Positions 1-12,216 of a DNA stretch of 64,000 nt are shown here, piece by piece. The DNA is taken from contig NZ_SHKL01000001.1 of NCBI RefSeq assembly GCF_004217185.1, positions 3,284,001-3,348,000 on the forward strand, written 5' to 3'. Origin of the DNA: Pseudonocardia sediminis. Its GTDB lineage: Bacteria > Actinomycetota > Actinomycetes > Mycobacteriales > Pseudonocardiaceae. The number at the start of each line of letters is the position of its first letter. Within the stretch, counting starts at the first letter, position 1. The position numbers were made by a program, and so were the translations under genes. Under the pieces are notes generated by a model that had not been told where the DNA came from, ran no database searches, and saw only the letters and a list, made by a program, of their open reading frames with translations.

Positions 1-1294
1 CCCCGGCCAGCCACAACAGCGGGACCAGCACGAACGACCCCGCCACCTCCAGCTCCCCGCCCGGCACCCCGGCCGTGAACCCGGTGCCCAGCGTCAGGTA
101 CCCGCCCAGCACGATCAGCGTCCCGGCCAGCGTCACGAGCCCGGAGACCAGCGGCCGCGCGCCGACCGCGGCCCCGTAGACCAGCACCGACCAGGTGCCC
201 TCCACGAGCAGGTTCGTCCCGCCGAGCAGCGCGGACACGACCGACGCCACCGAGGACACCAGCAACGCCGTCAGCGGGGCACTGCGCCACCAGGCCACGG
301 TCGCGAGCTGCACCGACACCACCGCGAACGCGAGCGGCATCGTCAGGGGCAGGTCCAGCATCGCCAGCAGCCGGTCGATCCGGGGCTCGCCGGACGGCGA
401 CGTCGGCAGCGCGGCCAGGCCCGCCGCGGGGATCCCGAACACAGCCAGCAGGACCAGGCCGCTGCGGGTCGGGGCGGGCAGCGTCCGGCGCGACCGCTCC
501 GGCGGCGCGGGCTCCTCGGTGACGTCGGCGGGTTCGCGCAACGCCCCGAGGACCCGTCGCATCCCGGCGAGCACGGCGCGGGCGTCGTCGTGCAGGTCGG
601 CGACCACGGCGTCGGGGACGTCCGGTGCCCTCAGTGCGGCGGCGCGTGCGGTCAGCCGGCGCAGCCCGGTGAGAACGCCGCTGCCGATCTCGTCGGCGAT
701 CCGGGCGCGCTCGCGCTCCAGTGCCCCGGCCAGCCGCGCGCTCGCAGCCGCGGTCCGCTCCCGCTCCTCGCGTTCGCGCCCGCTGCGGGTGGTGCGGCCC
801 AGCACGGCGCCGATCAGGACGAAGACCCCGACGCTCACCGCGATACCGAGCCCGAACCCGACGGCGTCGCCGACCGGCTGCCCTCCGGCGGTGCCACGGA
901 CCAGCGCGACGAGGGCGACGGACGCGGAGAACGACGCGACCACCAGGCCGGCCGCGGTCCCGGGGGCGCGCATCGCCGTGAACGCGAGCACCGACCAGGC
1001 CAGCGACGGCACCGAGCCCGCGATGAGGAGCTGCAGCGGCATCAGGACGGCCAGGCCCACGAACGCGCCGCGCGGCCGACGGCGCCGCAGCAGCACCAGG
1101 GGCGCCTGGGCCAGCACGAACACCGCCGCGGTGACCGTCCGGCCCGGACCGATGTCGGCCGCGACGACGCTCACCTCGATGAGCCCGTAGATCAGCACCA
1201 GCCCGGCGAGCGCGAGGTCGGCCCCGAGCCGCCCCGGCACCTCGGGCTCCGGCCCGGGCACCGGCGGCACCCGGGCCGGGGTCTCAGCCGCCAC
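1..1294 (-). CDS. Membrane sensor histidine kinase-like protein, partial (C-terminus outside window)
   Basis: Read on the minus strand, an open frame of about 430 codons runs off the left edge without a stop. The chosen GTG start overlaps the stop of the response regulator gene by 11 bases, so the two are probably translationally coupled. Residues ~25-165 contain about five hydrophobic segments. They are followed by a charged helix (~170-245) that resembles the dimerisation helix of kinases that pair with NarL-type regulators. Where that family has an E-L-H-D block this protein has D-E-I-G-S (about bases 677-691), so the phospho-accepting His is absent. A second hydrophobic block (~265 to the edge) follows, which ordinary members lack. 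A complete kinase core could lie beyond the edge. Membrane topology is clear; kinase activity is only inferred from the neighbour. Confidence 0.7.
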   Translation of the reverse strand, partial: MAAETPARVPPVPGPEPEVPGRLGADLALAGLVLIYGLIEVSVVAADIGPGRTVTAAVFVLAQAPLVLLRRRRPRGAFVGLAVLMPLQLLIAGSVPSLAWSVLAFTAMRAPGTAAGLVVASFSASVALVALVRGTAGGQPVGDAVGFGLGIAVSVGVFVLIGAVLGRTTRSGREREERERTAAASARLAGALERERARIADEIGSGVLTGLRRLTARAAALRAPDVPDAVVADLHDDARAVLAGMRRVLGALREPADVTEEPAPPERSRRTLPAPTRSGLVLLAVFGIPAAGLAALPTSPSGEPRIDRLLAMLDLPLTMPLAFAVVSVQLATVAWWRSAPLTALLVSSVASVVSALLGGTNLLVEGTWSVLVYGAAVGARPLVSGLVTLAGTLIVLGGYLTLGTGFTAGVPGGELEVAGSFVLVPLLWLAG

Positions 1295-1979
1295 CGGCCA
1301 GCCCGTTCTCGTAGGCGAACACGACGAGCTGCACCCGGTCGCGCAGCTCCAGCTTGCCCAGCAGGTGCGACACGTGCGTCTTCACGGTGGTCCCGCCCAG
1401 GTGCAGGCGCTGCGCGATCTCGCCGTTGGACAGCCCCTGCGCGACCAGGCCGAGGACGTCGCGCTCGCGTTCGGTCAGCGCCGCGAGACCGGGCGGCGGT
1501 GGGCCGGCCGGCACCGGGGCGGGCGCGGCGGGGACGGCTGCGGGCTCGGACCCGGACGGGACGAACGACCCGACCAGCCGGCTCGTCACCGACGGCGCGA
1601 ACAGTGCGTGCCCGGCGTGCACCGTGCGCACCGCGACCTGCAGGTCGGCCGGCAGCACGTCCTTGAGCACGAACCCGCTCGCCCCGGCCCGCAGCGCGTC
1701 GTAGACGTGTCGGTCCAGGTCGAACGTCGTGACGATCAGGACCCGCACCACGGGGTCGGTCAGCGCGGCGATCCGCCGGGTGCCCTCGATGCCGTCGGTG
1801 CCGGGCATGCGGACGTCCATCAGCACGACGTCGGGCCGCAGGTGCCGAGCCTGCTCGGCCGCGTCGGCACCGTCGGCGGCCTCGCCGATGACCTCGATGT
1901 CGTCCGCCTCGGCGAGTACCGCCCGGAACCCGGCCCGGACCACGGCCTGGTCGTCGGCCACCAGAACCCGTGTGGTCAT
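1284..1979 (-). CDS. NarL/FixJ-family response regulator
   Basis: A 231-residue DNA-binding response regulator. The receiver domain (~1-120) has the acidic pair D9/D10, the phospho-acceptor D55 in LMDVRMP, T84/T85 and the conserved K106. A Pro/Ala-rich linker (~140-165) leads to a LuxR-type helix-turn-helix (~166-228) with the usual LTERERDVL and GTTVKTHV motifs. The ATG is preceded by a G-rich ribosome binding site in a run of six G. The gene lies upstream of, and overlaps, the membrane kinase-like gene, so the two probably form a two-component pair, with the unusual order regulator first. The target genes cannot be told from sequence. Confidence 0.92.
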   Translation of the reverse strand: MTTRVLVADDQAVVRAGFRAVLAEADDIEVIGEAADGADAAEQARHLRPDVVLMDVRMPGTDGIEGTRRIAALTDPVVRVLIVTTFDLDRHVYDALRAGASGFVLKDVLPADLQVAVRTVHAGHALFAPSVTSRLVGSFVPSGSEPAAVPAAPAPVPAGPPPPGLAALTERERDVLGLVAQGLSNGEIAQRLHLGGTTVKTHVSHLLGKLELRDRVQLVVFAYENGLAGGG

Positions 1980-2066
1980 GCATCCCCCCGAGCGGCCGTC
2001 CCACGTCGACGCCGCTCATCCTGGCAGCACCGACGGGTTGACGTCGGCCCGGAACCACGGCCCCGG

Positions 2067-2072
2067 TAGGCT
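2067..2072 (+). promoter_or_regulatory. Candidate -10 element of the efp promoter
   Basis: TAGGCT fits the actinobacterial -10 pattern and lies about 150 bases before efp. TTGACG at 2038-2043 is a good -35 sequence but sits 23 bases away, too far for a standard pair, so only the -10 is proposed. Confidence 0.3.
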
Positions 2073-2223
2073 GGGAACACTCGTGTGCACCGCCCGTCGA
2101 GGCGGAGGCACACCGGACCGGCCGCGACACCGCGCCGCGCAGGGCCCGAACCGGGCCACGGCCACCGCGCCGGTCCCACCGACGGACGACGAACTACCCC
2201 GACCCGAGCAGGAGAACGCGCAC

Positions 2224-2781
2224 GTGGCTTCGACCAACGACCTGAAGAACGGCCTGGTGCTGAACCTGGACGGCCAGCTGTGGTCGGTCACGGCGTTCCA
2301 GCACGTCAAGCCGGGTAAGGGCGGCGCCTTCGTGCGCACCACCCTGAAGAACGTGATGACCGGGAAGGTCGTCGACAAGACGTTCAACGCCGGCAGCAAG
2401 GTCGAGACCGCGACGGTCGACCGCCGCGACATGACCTTCCTCTACCGCGACGGCAACGACTTCGTGTTCATGGACGGCGACACGTTCGACCAGCTCCCGA
2501 TCCCGGAGAAGACGGTCGGCACCAGCGCGAACTACCTGCTGGAGAACCAGGTCGCGCAGATCTCCTTCCACGAGGACGCACCGCTGTTCATCGAGCTGCC
2601 CACCTCGGTCGAGCTGGTCATCTCCCACACCGACCCGGGCCTGCAGGGCGACCGCTCCACCGGCGGCACCAAGCCGGCCACGCTGGAGACCGGCGCCGAG
2701 ATCCAGGTCCCGCTGTTCCTCGAGACCGGTACCAAGGTCAAGGTGGACACGCGCGACGGCCGGTACCTCGGCCGCGTCTGA
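2224..2781 (+). CDS. efp: Translation elongation factor P
   Basis: EF-P binds ribosomes stalled at polyproline stretches and promotes peptide bond formation. The 185-residue product has the family's three beta-barrel domains: the KOW-like N-terminus (~1-65) with the loop [16 protein letters not shown], the central OB domain (~68-128) and the C-terminal domain (~130-185). The loop Lys in KPGKGG corresponds to the residue modified in E. coli, but whether it is modified here cannot be read from sequence. The open frame extends far upstream; the GTG at 2224 is chosen because AGGAGA precedes it at normal spacing and the family's N-terminus begins here. It is followed after one base by nusB, so the two are probably cotranscribed. 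Confidence 0.96.
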   Translation: MASTNDLKNGLVLNLDGQLWSVTAFQHVKPGKGGAFVRTTLKNVMTGKVVDKTFNAGSKVETATVDRRDMTFLYRDGNDFVFMDGDTFDQLPIPEKTVGTSANYLLENQVAQISFHEDAPLFIELPTSVELVISHTDPGLQGDRSTGGTKPATLETGAEIQVPLFLETGTKVKVDTRDGRYLGRV

Positions 2782-2782
2782 C

Positions 2783-3205
2783 GTGCGAGCACGGACGAAG
2801 GCACGCAAGCGCGCACTGGACATCCTCTTCGAGTCCGAGGCCCGCGGGGACGCCCCGGGCGCCGTCCTGGCCCAGCGCCGGGAGACCGACGACGCCCCGC
2901 CGGTCTCGGACTACGCCGCACTGATCGTCGAGGGCGTCACCGCGCACCTCACCCGGATCGACCAGCTGATCACCGAGCACGCCGAGGGTGACTGGACGAT
3001 CGACCGGATGCCCGCGGTGGACCGCACGCTGCTGCGGATCGGGGTCTTCGAGCTGCTCTGGGTCGACGAGATCGACGACCCGGTCGCGATCACCGAGGCC
3101 GTCGAGCTGGCCCGGACCCTGTCGACCGACGACAGCCCGCGCTACGTCAACGGCGTCCTCGGCCAGATCTCCGACATCGCCGAGCACCTCCGCGCCACCC
3201 TCTGA
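2783..3205 (+). CDS. nusB: Transcription antitermination protein NusB
   Basis: NusB binds boxA RNA with NusE (S10) and supports antitermination in rRNA operons. The 140-residue all-helical protein matches the family from the N-terminal RTKARKRALDILFESEARG to the C-terminal SPRYVNGVLGQI block. The GTG start lies one base after the efp stop, implying coupled translation, and the efp-nusB order is conserved in actinobacteria. A strong hairpin terminator follows 17 bases downstream. Confidence 0.95.
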   Translation: MRARTKARKRALDILFESEARGDAPGAVLAQRRETDDAPPVSDYAALIVEGVTAHLTRIDQLITEHAEGDWTIDRMPAVDRTLLRIGVFELLWVDEIDDPVAITEAVELARTLSTDDSPRYVNGVLGQISDIAEHLRATL

Positions 3206-3222
3206 GCACGGCCCACAGCACG

Positions 3223-3256
3223 AACGGCCCGGACACCGTGTGGTGTCCGGGCCGTT
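3223..3256. terminator. Terminator between convergent nusB and bldD
   Basis: A perfect 15-bp inverted repeat (3223-3237 with 3242-3256) closes a 4-base loop. It sits between the ends of two convergent genes and could stop transcription from both sides. There is no U-tract, as is usual in high-GC actinobacteria. Confidence 0.8.
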
Positions 3257-3319
3257 CTGCGTCCGCGGGCGGGGTCCGGCGCCTCCCTTCCCCTGGCGCG
3301 CCGGACCGGCTGCGGGTCC

Positions 3320-3811
3320 CTAGTCGACGCGGTTCGCCGGGCGCGCGTCCTGCGGGAGGACGCCCCAGTCGATGAGCTGCTCGGTGAGCTCGCCGGGGGA
3401 CATGTCGTAGATGATCGCGAGCGACCGCAGGTCCTCGGCGCGGATCGAGAGCACCTTGCCGTTGTAGTCGCCGCGCTGGCTCTGGATGGCCGCGGCGTAG
3501 CGGGCCAGCGGGCCCACCTTGTCCGCGGGCAGCTGCTGCAGCCGCTCCAGGTTGATCACGATCTTCGTGGCCGGCTCGCTACCGGAGGGGATGCGCCCCT
3601 CGGGAAGCAGCTCGGCCACCGGGACGCCGTAGAAGTCGGCCAGCTCGGCCAGCTTCTGCACCGTCACCGCGCGGTCGCCTCGCTCGTAGGAGCCGACGAC
3701 GACGGCCTTCCATCGTCCCCCCGACTTCTGCTCGACGCCGTGCAGCGACAGCCCCTGCTGCTGTCGGATGGCCCGGAGTTTTCCTCCGAGGGCCTTGGCG
3801 TAGTCGCCCAT
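3320..3811 (-). CDS. bldD: Developmental regulator BldD (c-di-GMP-responsive)
   Basis: BldD is the actinomycete repressor that dimerises on tetrameric c-di-GMP and holds development genes off during growth. The 163-residue protein has the N-terminal XRE-type helix-turn-helix (~8-72) containing KAVVVGSYERGDRAVTVQ. The C-terminal domain (~85-160) carries both parts of the c-di-GMP signature: RGD at 113-115 and, after eight residues, RAED at 124-127. Both arginines and both aspartates are present, so ligand binding is expected. The start has a GAGGGG ribosome binding site. The nusB-bldD-pyrR neighbourhood is the same as in Streptomyces. Whether this organism sporulates cannot be judged from the window. 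Confidence 0.95.
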   Translation of the reverse strand: MGDYAKALGGKLRAIRQQQGLSLHGVEQKSGGRWKAVVVGSYERGDRAVTVQKLAELADFYGVPVAELLPEGRIPSGSEPATKIVINLERLQQLPADKVGPLARYAAAIQSQRGDYNGKVLSIRAEDLRSLAIIYDMSPGELTEQLIDWGVLPQDARPANRVD

Positions 3812-3965
3812 CTGGCGATCCCCTCATTCCGGTGCTTGCGTTCGTGTCGGCCCGGACGGGGCGAGTCGCGCTGTGACGGCGATTCGTCCGGGTCGAAAGA
3901 GGTGGCGCCGTGCGGGCGAGCCCGTCGTCGCACACCCTCACGTTCATCAATTGATACGGAGAGTA

Positions 3966-3994
3966 ATCCTCCGGGTCCTGTCCGGCGCGGTCAA
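3966..3994 (-). promoter_or_regulatory. Candidate bldD promoter
   Basis: On the minus strand, TTGACC (3994-3989) and GAGGAT (3971-3966) are separated by exactly 17 bases, close to the housekeeping-sigma consensus. The predicted leader to the bldD ATG is about 145 bases long. Confidence 0.5.
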
Positions 3995-4281
3995 GCTCGC
4001 TACCCTTCTCGGGGCATTGACGAGCCGATTCCCACACGTTCGGGTCAGTCTCCGTCCCCCGACAGCGGTAGCAGACGGTGCAGGAACCGGCGTCGAGAGC
4101 CGAGCGGGCGACGGGCCGTGACCCCCGCGCTGCGCAGAACCGGGTATCGCGAACCTCATCCGTCCCACCACGACGGCCGTCCATCGTGATCGGACCGTGA
4201 CGCCACCCGGGTGAGAGACGGGCGAGCGTGGCGTTCGTCGCGTCCGCCCCGTCCGAGGCCGGTCGGAGGCCCCGGAGTTGC

Positions 4282-4287
4282 TAGGTT
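4282..4287 (+). promoter_or_regulatory. Candidate -10 of the pyr operon promoter
   Basis: TAGGTT is a good -10. A start point about 7 bases downstream would give a leader of roughly 50 bases that begins just before the PyrR-binding hairpin. No convincing -35 is visible. Confidence 0.4.
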
Positions 4288-4301
4288 GGCCGGGCACACC
4301 G

Positions 4302-4335
4302 TCCTTTAAAGCCCGTCCCGTGAGGCGGGGAAGGA
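4302..4335 (+). promoter_or_regulatory. PyrR-binding hairpin in the pyrR leader (translational repression site)
   Basis: The leader contains GTCCCGTGAGGC, which matches the loop sequence recognised by PyrR (UCC, N, G, N, GAGG). Around it CCCG (4312-4315) pairs with CGGG (4326-4329), and an outer helix pairs TCCTT (4302-4306) with AAGGA (4331-4335). The outer right arm is the ribosome binding site of pyrR, whose GTG starts at 4343. The layout matches the PyrR-dependent translational repression described in Mycobacterium smegmatis: UMP-loaded PyrR would stabilise the hairpin and hide the ribosome binding site. The fold was drawn by hand. Confidence 0.8.
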
Positions 4336-4342
4336 GCACCTC

Positions 4343-4996
4343 GTGGCGAACCTCCGCCGCGGGGACGTCGAGAGCGCGCAGGACCCCACGCGGGAACTGC
4401 TCAGCGCGGCCGACGTCACCCGCACCGTCGCGCGCATCGCGCACCAGATCATCGAGAAGACGGCGTTCTCCCCGGACTCCGCCGCCGATCTCGTCCTGAT
4501 CGGCGTCCCGACCCGCGGCGTGCACCTGGCGCACCGCCTCGCCGCCGCGATCACCGAGTTCACCGGCGCCACCCCGGCCGTCGGATCCGTGGACGCCACG
4601 CTCTACCGCGACGACCTGCGCCGCGGCCCGGCCCGGGCGCTGGAGAGCACCGCGATGCCCGAGGGCGGTGTCGACGACAAGCTGATCGTGCTCGTCGACG
4701 ACGTCCTCATGTCCGGGCGCACCACCCGCGCCGCCCTGGACGCGTTGCGCGACGAGGGCCGTCCGCGGGCGGTTCAGCTCGCCGTCCTGGTCGACCGCGG
4801 GCACCGGGAGCTGCCGATCCGCGCCGACTACGTGGGCAAGAACGTCCCCACCGCCCGCACCGAGCAGATCCTGGTCATGCTCACCGAGTCCGACGAGCGC
4901 GACGGCGTCGCGATCGGCCTGGCCGCCGCCCCCGCGGACACCGGTGCCGGCATCGGGGCGGACGGCCCCGGGACCGAGCCGGAGGGAGAGGCATGA
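4343..4996 (+). CDS. pyrR: Pyrimidine operon regulator PyrR / uracil phosphoribosyltransferase
   Basis: PyrR binds pyr mRNA when UMP is high and also has some uracil phosphoribosyltransferase activity. The phosphoribosyltransferase fold spans ~15-195, with the PRPP-binding loop [15 protein letters not shown] at about 117-131. The 217-residue product is 25-30 residues longer than typical PyrR because of an acidic Ala/Gly-rich tail after ~195. The GTG start follows the AAGGAG that forms one arm of the leader hairpin. The last codon overlaps the pyrB ATG by four bases (ATGA). As first gene of a chain of overlapping genes, control of its translation may spread to the whole operon. Confidence 0.96.
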   Translation: MANLRRGDVESAQDPTRELLSAADVTRTVARIAHQIIEKTAFSPDSAADLVLIGVPTRGVHLAHRLAAAITEFTGATPAVGSVDATLYRDDLRRGPARALESTAMPEGGVDDKLIVLVDDVLMSGRTTRAALDALRDEGRPRAVQLAVLVDRGHRELPIRADYVGKNVPTARTEQILVMLTESDERDGVAIGLAAAPADTGAGIGADGPGTEPEGEA

Positions 4997-5937
4997 GGCA
5001 TCTGCTCTCGGTCGCCGACCTGGACGCGACCGCGGCCACCGCGCTGCTCGACACCTCCGACCGGCTGCGCCAGGCCCTGCTCGGGCGCGAGGTGCGCAAG
5101 CTGCCCACGCTGCGCGGCCGCACCGTCATCACGATGTTCTACGAGAACTCCACCCGGACCCGGGTCTCGTTCGAGATCGCCGGCAAGTGGATGAGCGCCG
5201 ACACCGTCAACGTCAGCGCGTCCGGCTCGTCGGTGTCGAAGGGGGAGTCCCTGCGCGACACCGCCCTGACGCTGTCCTCGATGGGCGCCGACTGCGTGAT
5301 CGTGCGGCACCCGGCCTCGGGGGCGGCACATCGTCTGGCGGGCTGGATGGACCGCGGTCAGGACGTCACCGGCACCCACACGAGCATCGTCAACGCCGGC
5401 GACGGCACCCACGAGCATCCCACGCAGGCGCTGCTCGACGCCGCGACGCTGCGCGAGCGCCTCGGCGGCATCGCCGGGCGGCGGATCGGGATCGTCGGCG
5501 ACGTGCTGCACAGCCGGGTCGCCCGCTCCAACGTGCTGCTGCTGGCCACCCTCGGTGCCGAGGTGGTGCTCGTCGCGCCGCCGACGCTGCTGCCGGTCGG
5601 GGTCGACCAGTGGCCGTGCCGGGTCAGCCACGAGCTCGACGCGGAGCTGCCCGCCCTGGACGCGGTGATGATGCTGCGGGTGCAGGCCGAGAGGATGCAC
5701 GGCGGATTCTTCCCCTCGGCGCGGGAGTACGCGGTGGGCTACGGCCTGTCCGAGACCCGCGCCGCCCTGCTGCCCGACGACGCGCCGGTGCTGCACCCCG
5801 GCCCGATGGTGCGCGGCATGGAGATCGCCCCCGCGGTCGCCGACGGCACGAGCTCGGCGGTCCTGGCCCAGGTCCGCAACGGCGTGCACGTGCGGATGGC
5901 CGTCCTCTACCACCTTCTCGCGGGAGCACCGGAATGA
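4993..5937 (+). CDS. pyrB: Aspartate carbamoyltransferase, catalytic chain
   Basis: It joins carbamoyl phosphate to aspartate, the second step of UMP synthesis. The 314-residue protein has the carbamoyl phosphate motif STRTR at 53-57 ([13 protein letters not shown]), SKGESLRDT at 82-90, HPAS at 106-109 and [10 protein letters not shown] near 140-149. The aspartate domain follows with [10 protein letters not shown] near the C-terminus. No pyrI regulatory subunit gene is nearby, as expected in actinobacteria. Its start overlaps pyrR and its stop overlaps pyrC, each by four bases. Confidence 0.97.
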   Translation: MRHLLSVADLDATAATALLDTSDRLRQALLGREVRKLPTLRGRTVITMFYENSTRTRVSFEIAGKWMSADTVNVSASGSSVSKGESLRDTALTLSSMGADCVIVRHPASGAAHRLAGWMDRGQDVTGTHTSIVNAGDGTHEHPTQALLDAATLRERLGGIAGRRIGIVGDVLHSRVARSNVLLLATLGAEVVLVAPPTLLPVGVDQWPCRVSHELDAELPALDAVMMLRVQAERMHGGFFPSAREYAVGYGLSETRAALLPDDAPVLHPGPMVRGMEIAPAVADGTSSAVLAQVRNGVHVRMAVLYHLLAGAPE

Positions 5938-7226
5938 CCGACCTGTTGATCAAGAACGCGCGCCCGTACGGCGAGGACGCCGTCGACGTGCTGGTGACCG
6001 GCGGCGTCGTCACCGCGATCGGGAACGGTCTCGACGCCCCGTCCGACGCCGAGGTCCTGGACGCGGACGGCGCGGTCCTGCTGCCGGGCTTCGTCGACCT
6101 GCACGTACACCTGCGCGAGCCCGGCGGCGAGGAGTCCGAGACGATCGAGACCGGCAGCCGCGCCGCGGCCCTGGGCGGGTTCACCGCGGTGTTCGCGATG
6201 CCGAACACCGACCCGGTGGCCGACTCCGACGTCGTCGTCGAGCACGTGCGCCGCCGCGGCGAGGAGGTCGGGCTCGTCGACGTGCACCCGGTCGGCGCCG
6301 TCACCGTCGGCCTCGGCGGGGAGCGCCTCGCCGAGATGGGCACGATGGCGGCGTCCCGGGCGCAGGTCCGCCTGTTCTCCGACGACGGGAAGTGCGTCAA
6401 CGACCCGCTGATCATGCGCCGCGCGCTGGAGTACGCCTCCGCGCTCGGCGTCGTGATCGCCCAGCACGCCGAGGACCACCGGCTCACCGGCGGAGCGCAG
6501 GCGCACGAGGGCGCGGTCGCCGCCCGCCTGGGCCTGGCCGGATGGCCGGCGAGCGCCGAGGAGACGATCGTCGCCCGCGACTGCGCCCTGGCCCGGGACG
6601 CCGGCGCGGCGCTGCACGTCTGCCACATCTCCTCCGCCCGCACGATCGACGTCCTGCGCACCGCGAAGGCGGCCGGGATCAGGGTCTCGGCCGAGGTCAC
6701 CCCGCACCACCTGCTGCTCACCGACGGCCGGCTCACCGGCTACGACCCGGTGAACAAGGTGAACCCGCCGCTGCGCACGGCCACCGACACCCGCGCGATG
6801 CGCGAGGCGCTCGCCGAGGGCGTCATCGACGTCGTCGCGACCGACCACGCCCCGCACGCGTCGCAGTACAAGGACACCGAGTGGCAGGCCGCGAAGCCCG
6901 GGATGCTCGGGCTGCAGACGGCGCTGTCGGTGCTGGTGGAGACGATGGTGGAGCCGGGCCTGCTGGACTGGCACGGCGTGGCACGGGTGCTCTCCGAGCG
7001 TCCGGCCGAGATCGGCGGGCTGCCCGACCAGGGCCGTCCGATCGCCGAGGGCGAGCCGGCGACGTTCGCGCTCGTCGACCCGGACGCGCAGTGGACGGTG
7101 CGCGGGGCGGCACTGGCGAGCAAGGCGGCGAACACGCCGTACGAGGGAATGCGGCTGCCCGGAGCGGTGACCGCGACGATCCTGCGTGGCCGTATCACCG
7201 CGCGGGACGGAAAGGTGCAGGCATGA
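5934..7226 (+). CDS. pyrC: Dihydroorotase
   Basis: This cytosolic metal-dependent amidohydrolase closes carbamoyl aspartate to dihydroorotate. The 430-residue length is typical of the class I (long) type. Visible metal and active-site blocks are [10 protein letters not shown] (55-64), FAMPNT (88-92), the QHAE His at 178, the VCH His at 231 and ATDHAPH (302-308). The frame is open far upstream into pyrB, but the ATG at 5934 overlaps the pyrB stop in the same ATGA arrangement as its neighbours and matches the family's N-terminus. It is followed directly by carA; the small membrane protein gene found between pyrC and carA in many relatives is missing. Confidence 0.97.
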   Translation: MTDLLIKNARPYGEDAVDVLVTGGVVTAIGNGLDAPSDAEVLDADGAVLLPGFVDLHVHLREPGGEESETIETGSRAAALGGFTAVFAMPNTDPVADSDVVVEHVRRRGEEVGLVDVHPVGAVTVGLGGERLAEMGTMAASRAQVRLFSDDGKCVNDPLIMRRALEYASALGVVIAQHAEDHRLTGGAQAHEGAVAARLGLAGWPASAEETIVARDCALARDAGAALHVCHISSARTIDVLRTAKAAGIRVSAEVTPHHLLLTDGRLTGYDPVNKVNPPLRTATDTRAMREALAEGVIDVVATDHAPHASQYKDTEWQAAKPGMLGLQTALSVLVETMVEPGLLDWHGVARVLSERPAEIGGLPDQGRPIAEGEPATFALVDPDAQWTVRGAALASKAANTPYEGMRLPGAVTATILRGRITARDGKVQA

Positions 7227-8811
7227 CCGGCAACACAGCACTACTGGTCCTCGAGGACGGGCGGATCTTCCGCGGCGAGTCCTTCGGGGCTGTCGGGGAG
7301 TCCCTCGGCGAGGCGGTGTTCACCACCGGCATGACCGGCTACCAGGAGACGCTGACCGACCCGTCCTACCACCGCCAGATCGTGCTGCAGACCGCGCCGC
7401 AGATCGGCAACACCGGCTGGAACACCGAGGACGACGAGTCCGCGCGGATCCAGGTCGCCGGCTACGTCGTGCGCGACCCGTCGCGGCGGGCGTCGAACTG
7501 GCGCTCCACCTCCTCGCTGGAGGACGCACTGCGCACCCAGGGCGTCGTCGGGGTCGCGGGCATCGACACCCGCGCTGCCGTCCGCCACCTGCGTGAGCGT
7601 GGCGCGATGCGGGCCGGGGTGTTCTCCGGGCCGTCGCTGGCCCCCGACGAGTCCCTGGTGGAGCGGGTGCGCCAGAGCCCGTCGATGGAGGGTGCGGACC
7701 TCTACGGCGCGGTGACGACGGAGAAGGCCTACGTCGTCCCCGCGGTGGGCGAACGGCGCTTCGTCGTCGCCGCCCTCGACGTCGGGATCAAGTTCAACAC
7801 CCCGCGGATGCTGGCCGCGCGCGGCGTCGAGGTGCACGTGCTGCCCGCCGACACCGCGATCGAGGCGATCGACGAGCTGCGCCCGGACGGGTTCTTCCTG
7901 GCCAACGGCCCGGGCGACCCGGCCACCGCGGACGGGCCGGTCGCGCTGACGCAGCAGGTGCTCCAGCGCCGGATCCCGCTGTTCGGGATCTGCTTCGGCA
8001 ACCAGATCCTCGGACGCGCTCTGGGCCGGGGCACCTACAAGCTGCGCTACGGCCACCGCGGCATCAACATCCCGGTGATCGAGCACGCCACCGGGCGGGT
8101 CGCGATCACCTCGCAGAACCACGGCTTCGCCGTCGCGGGTGAGGCGGGGGAGAGGTTCCGGACCCCGTACGGGAACGCGCAGATCACCCACACCTGCCCG
8201 AACGACGGCTGCGTCGAGGGCCTGGCCGGGATCGACTTCCCGGCGTTCAGCGTCCAGTACCACCCGGAGGCCGCGGCCGGCCCGCACGACGCCGCGGACC
8301 TGTTCGACCGCTTCGTGACGCTGATGGCCGAGCACCCGGTCGGCTACGGCGGCGCCGCGGGCGTGCCCCTGCCCGGCGCGGTCCCGGCCGGAACGGACCG
8401 TCCGGCCGACGCGGGCCCGATCGACGCGGGCCTGCCCGAGCCGGAGCGGGTCGAGGTGGAGCGGCCCGTGCTCGACCCGGGCCCGGCCCCGACCGTCTCC
8501 AACGACGGCAGGCCCCTGGACACGGTCGACGCGGACGCCGAGGCCCCGACCGGCCCGTTCCCGGTCGTCGCCCCCTCGGGCTCCGAGCCGGACCCGCTGA
8601 CCGCGCCGTTCTCCGACGTCGAGGACGCGCTGGTCCGCCGCCGCCCCGGTGACGACGACCCGTCCGACCCGGCCGGCACCGCCCACGCCGGTGGCGTGGC
8701 CGGACGATCCGGCCCCGTCACCGACCGCCCGTGGCCACCGCCACGACCCGACGACGAGCCCCCCACCACCCACGGGGACGCGACCGCACAGCCCCGGCAG
8801 GAGGACCGCTG

Positions 8812-8812
<1 letters not shown>
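7223..8812 (+). CDS. carA: Carbamoyl-phosphate synthase small subunit with C-terminal extension
   Basis: This glutamine amidotransferase subunit passes ammonia to CarB. The family region (~1-375) is complete: the N-terminal domain begins [18 protein letters not shown], and the class I glutaminase triad is visible as Cys in GICFGNQ (~254-260) and His/Glu in [11 protein letters not shown] (~342-352). After MAEHPVGY (~378) comes an extra ~150 residues rich in Pro, Ala, Asp and Gly with no recognisable domain, making the protein 529 residues instead of the usual ~380. The tail stays in frame with the high G/C third-position bias of real coding sequence and ends in a one-base TGATG overlap with carB. 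The ATG at 7223 overlaps the pyrC stop by four bases. Confidence 0.95.

Positions 8813-12212
<3,400 letters not shown>

Positions 12213-12216
<4 letters not shown>

Larger units (their letters stand above)
3812..4342. other. Intergenic region between divergent bldD and pyrR
   Basis: This 531-base gap contains the bldD leader and promoter (minus strand, near 3966-3994) and the pyrR promoter and PyrR-binding hairpin (plus strand, 4282-4335). Both genes point outward. The middle (about 4000-4270) shows no gene with supported coding signal; overlapping open frames there are ordinary GC-rich artefacts. A BldD autoregulatory site would be expected here by analogy with Streptomyces, but I could not identify one with confidence. 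Confidence 0.6.

Noticed and set aside
590..1666. Plus-strand frames across the kinase and response regulator genes
   Set aside because: The minus-strand reading gives clear membrane segments and receiver motifs; the plus-strand products are low-complexity shadows.
2038..2072. TTGACG/TAGGCT as a standard efp promoter pair
   Set aside because: The 23-base spacing is too long for a housekeeping promoter, so only the -10 was kept as a weak candidate.
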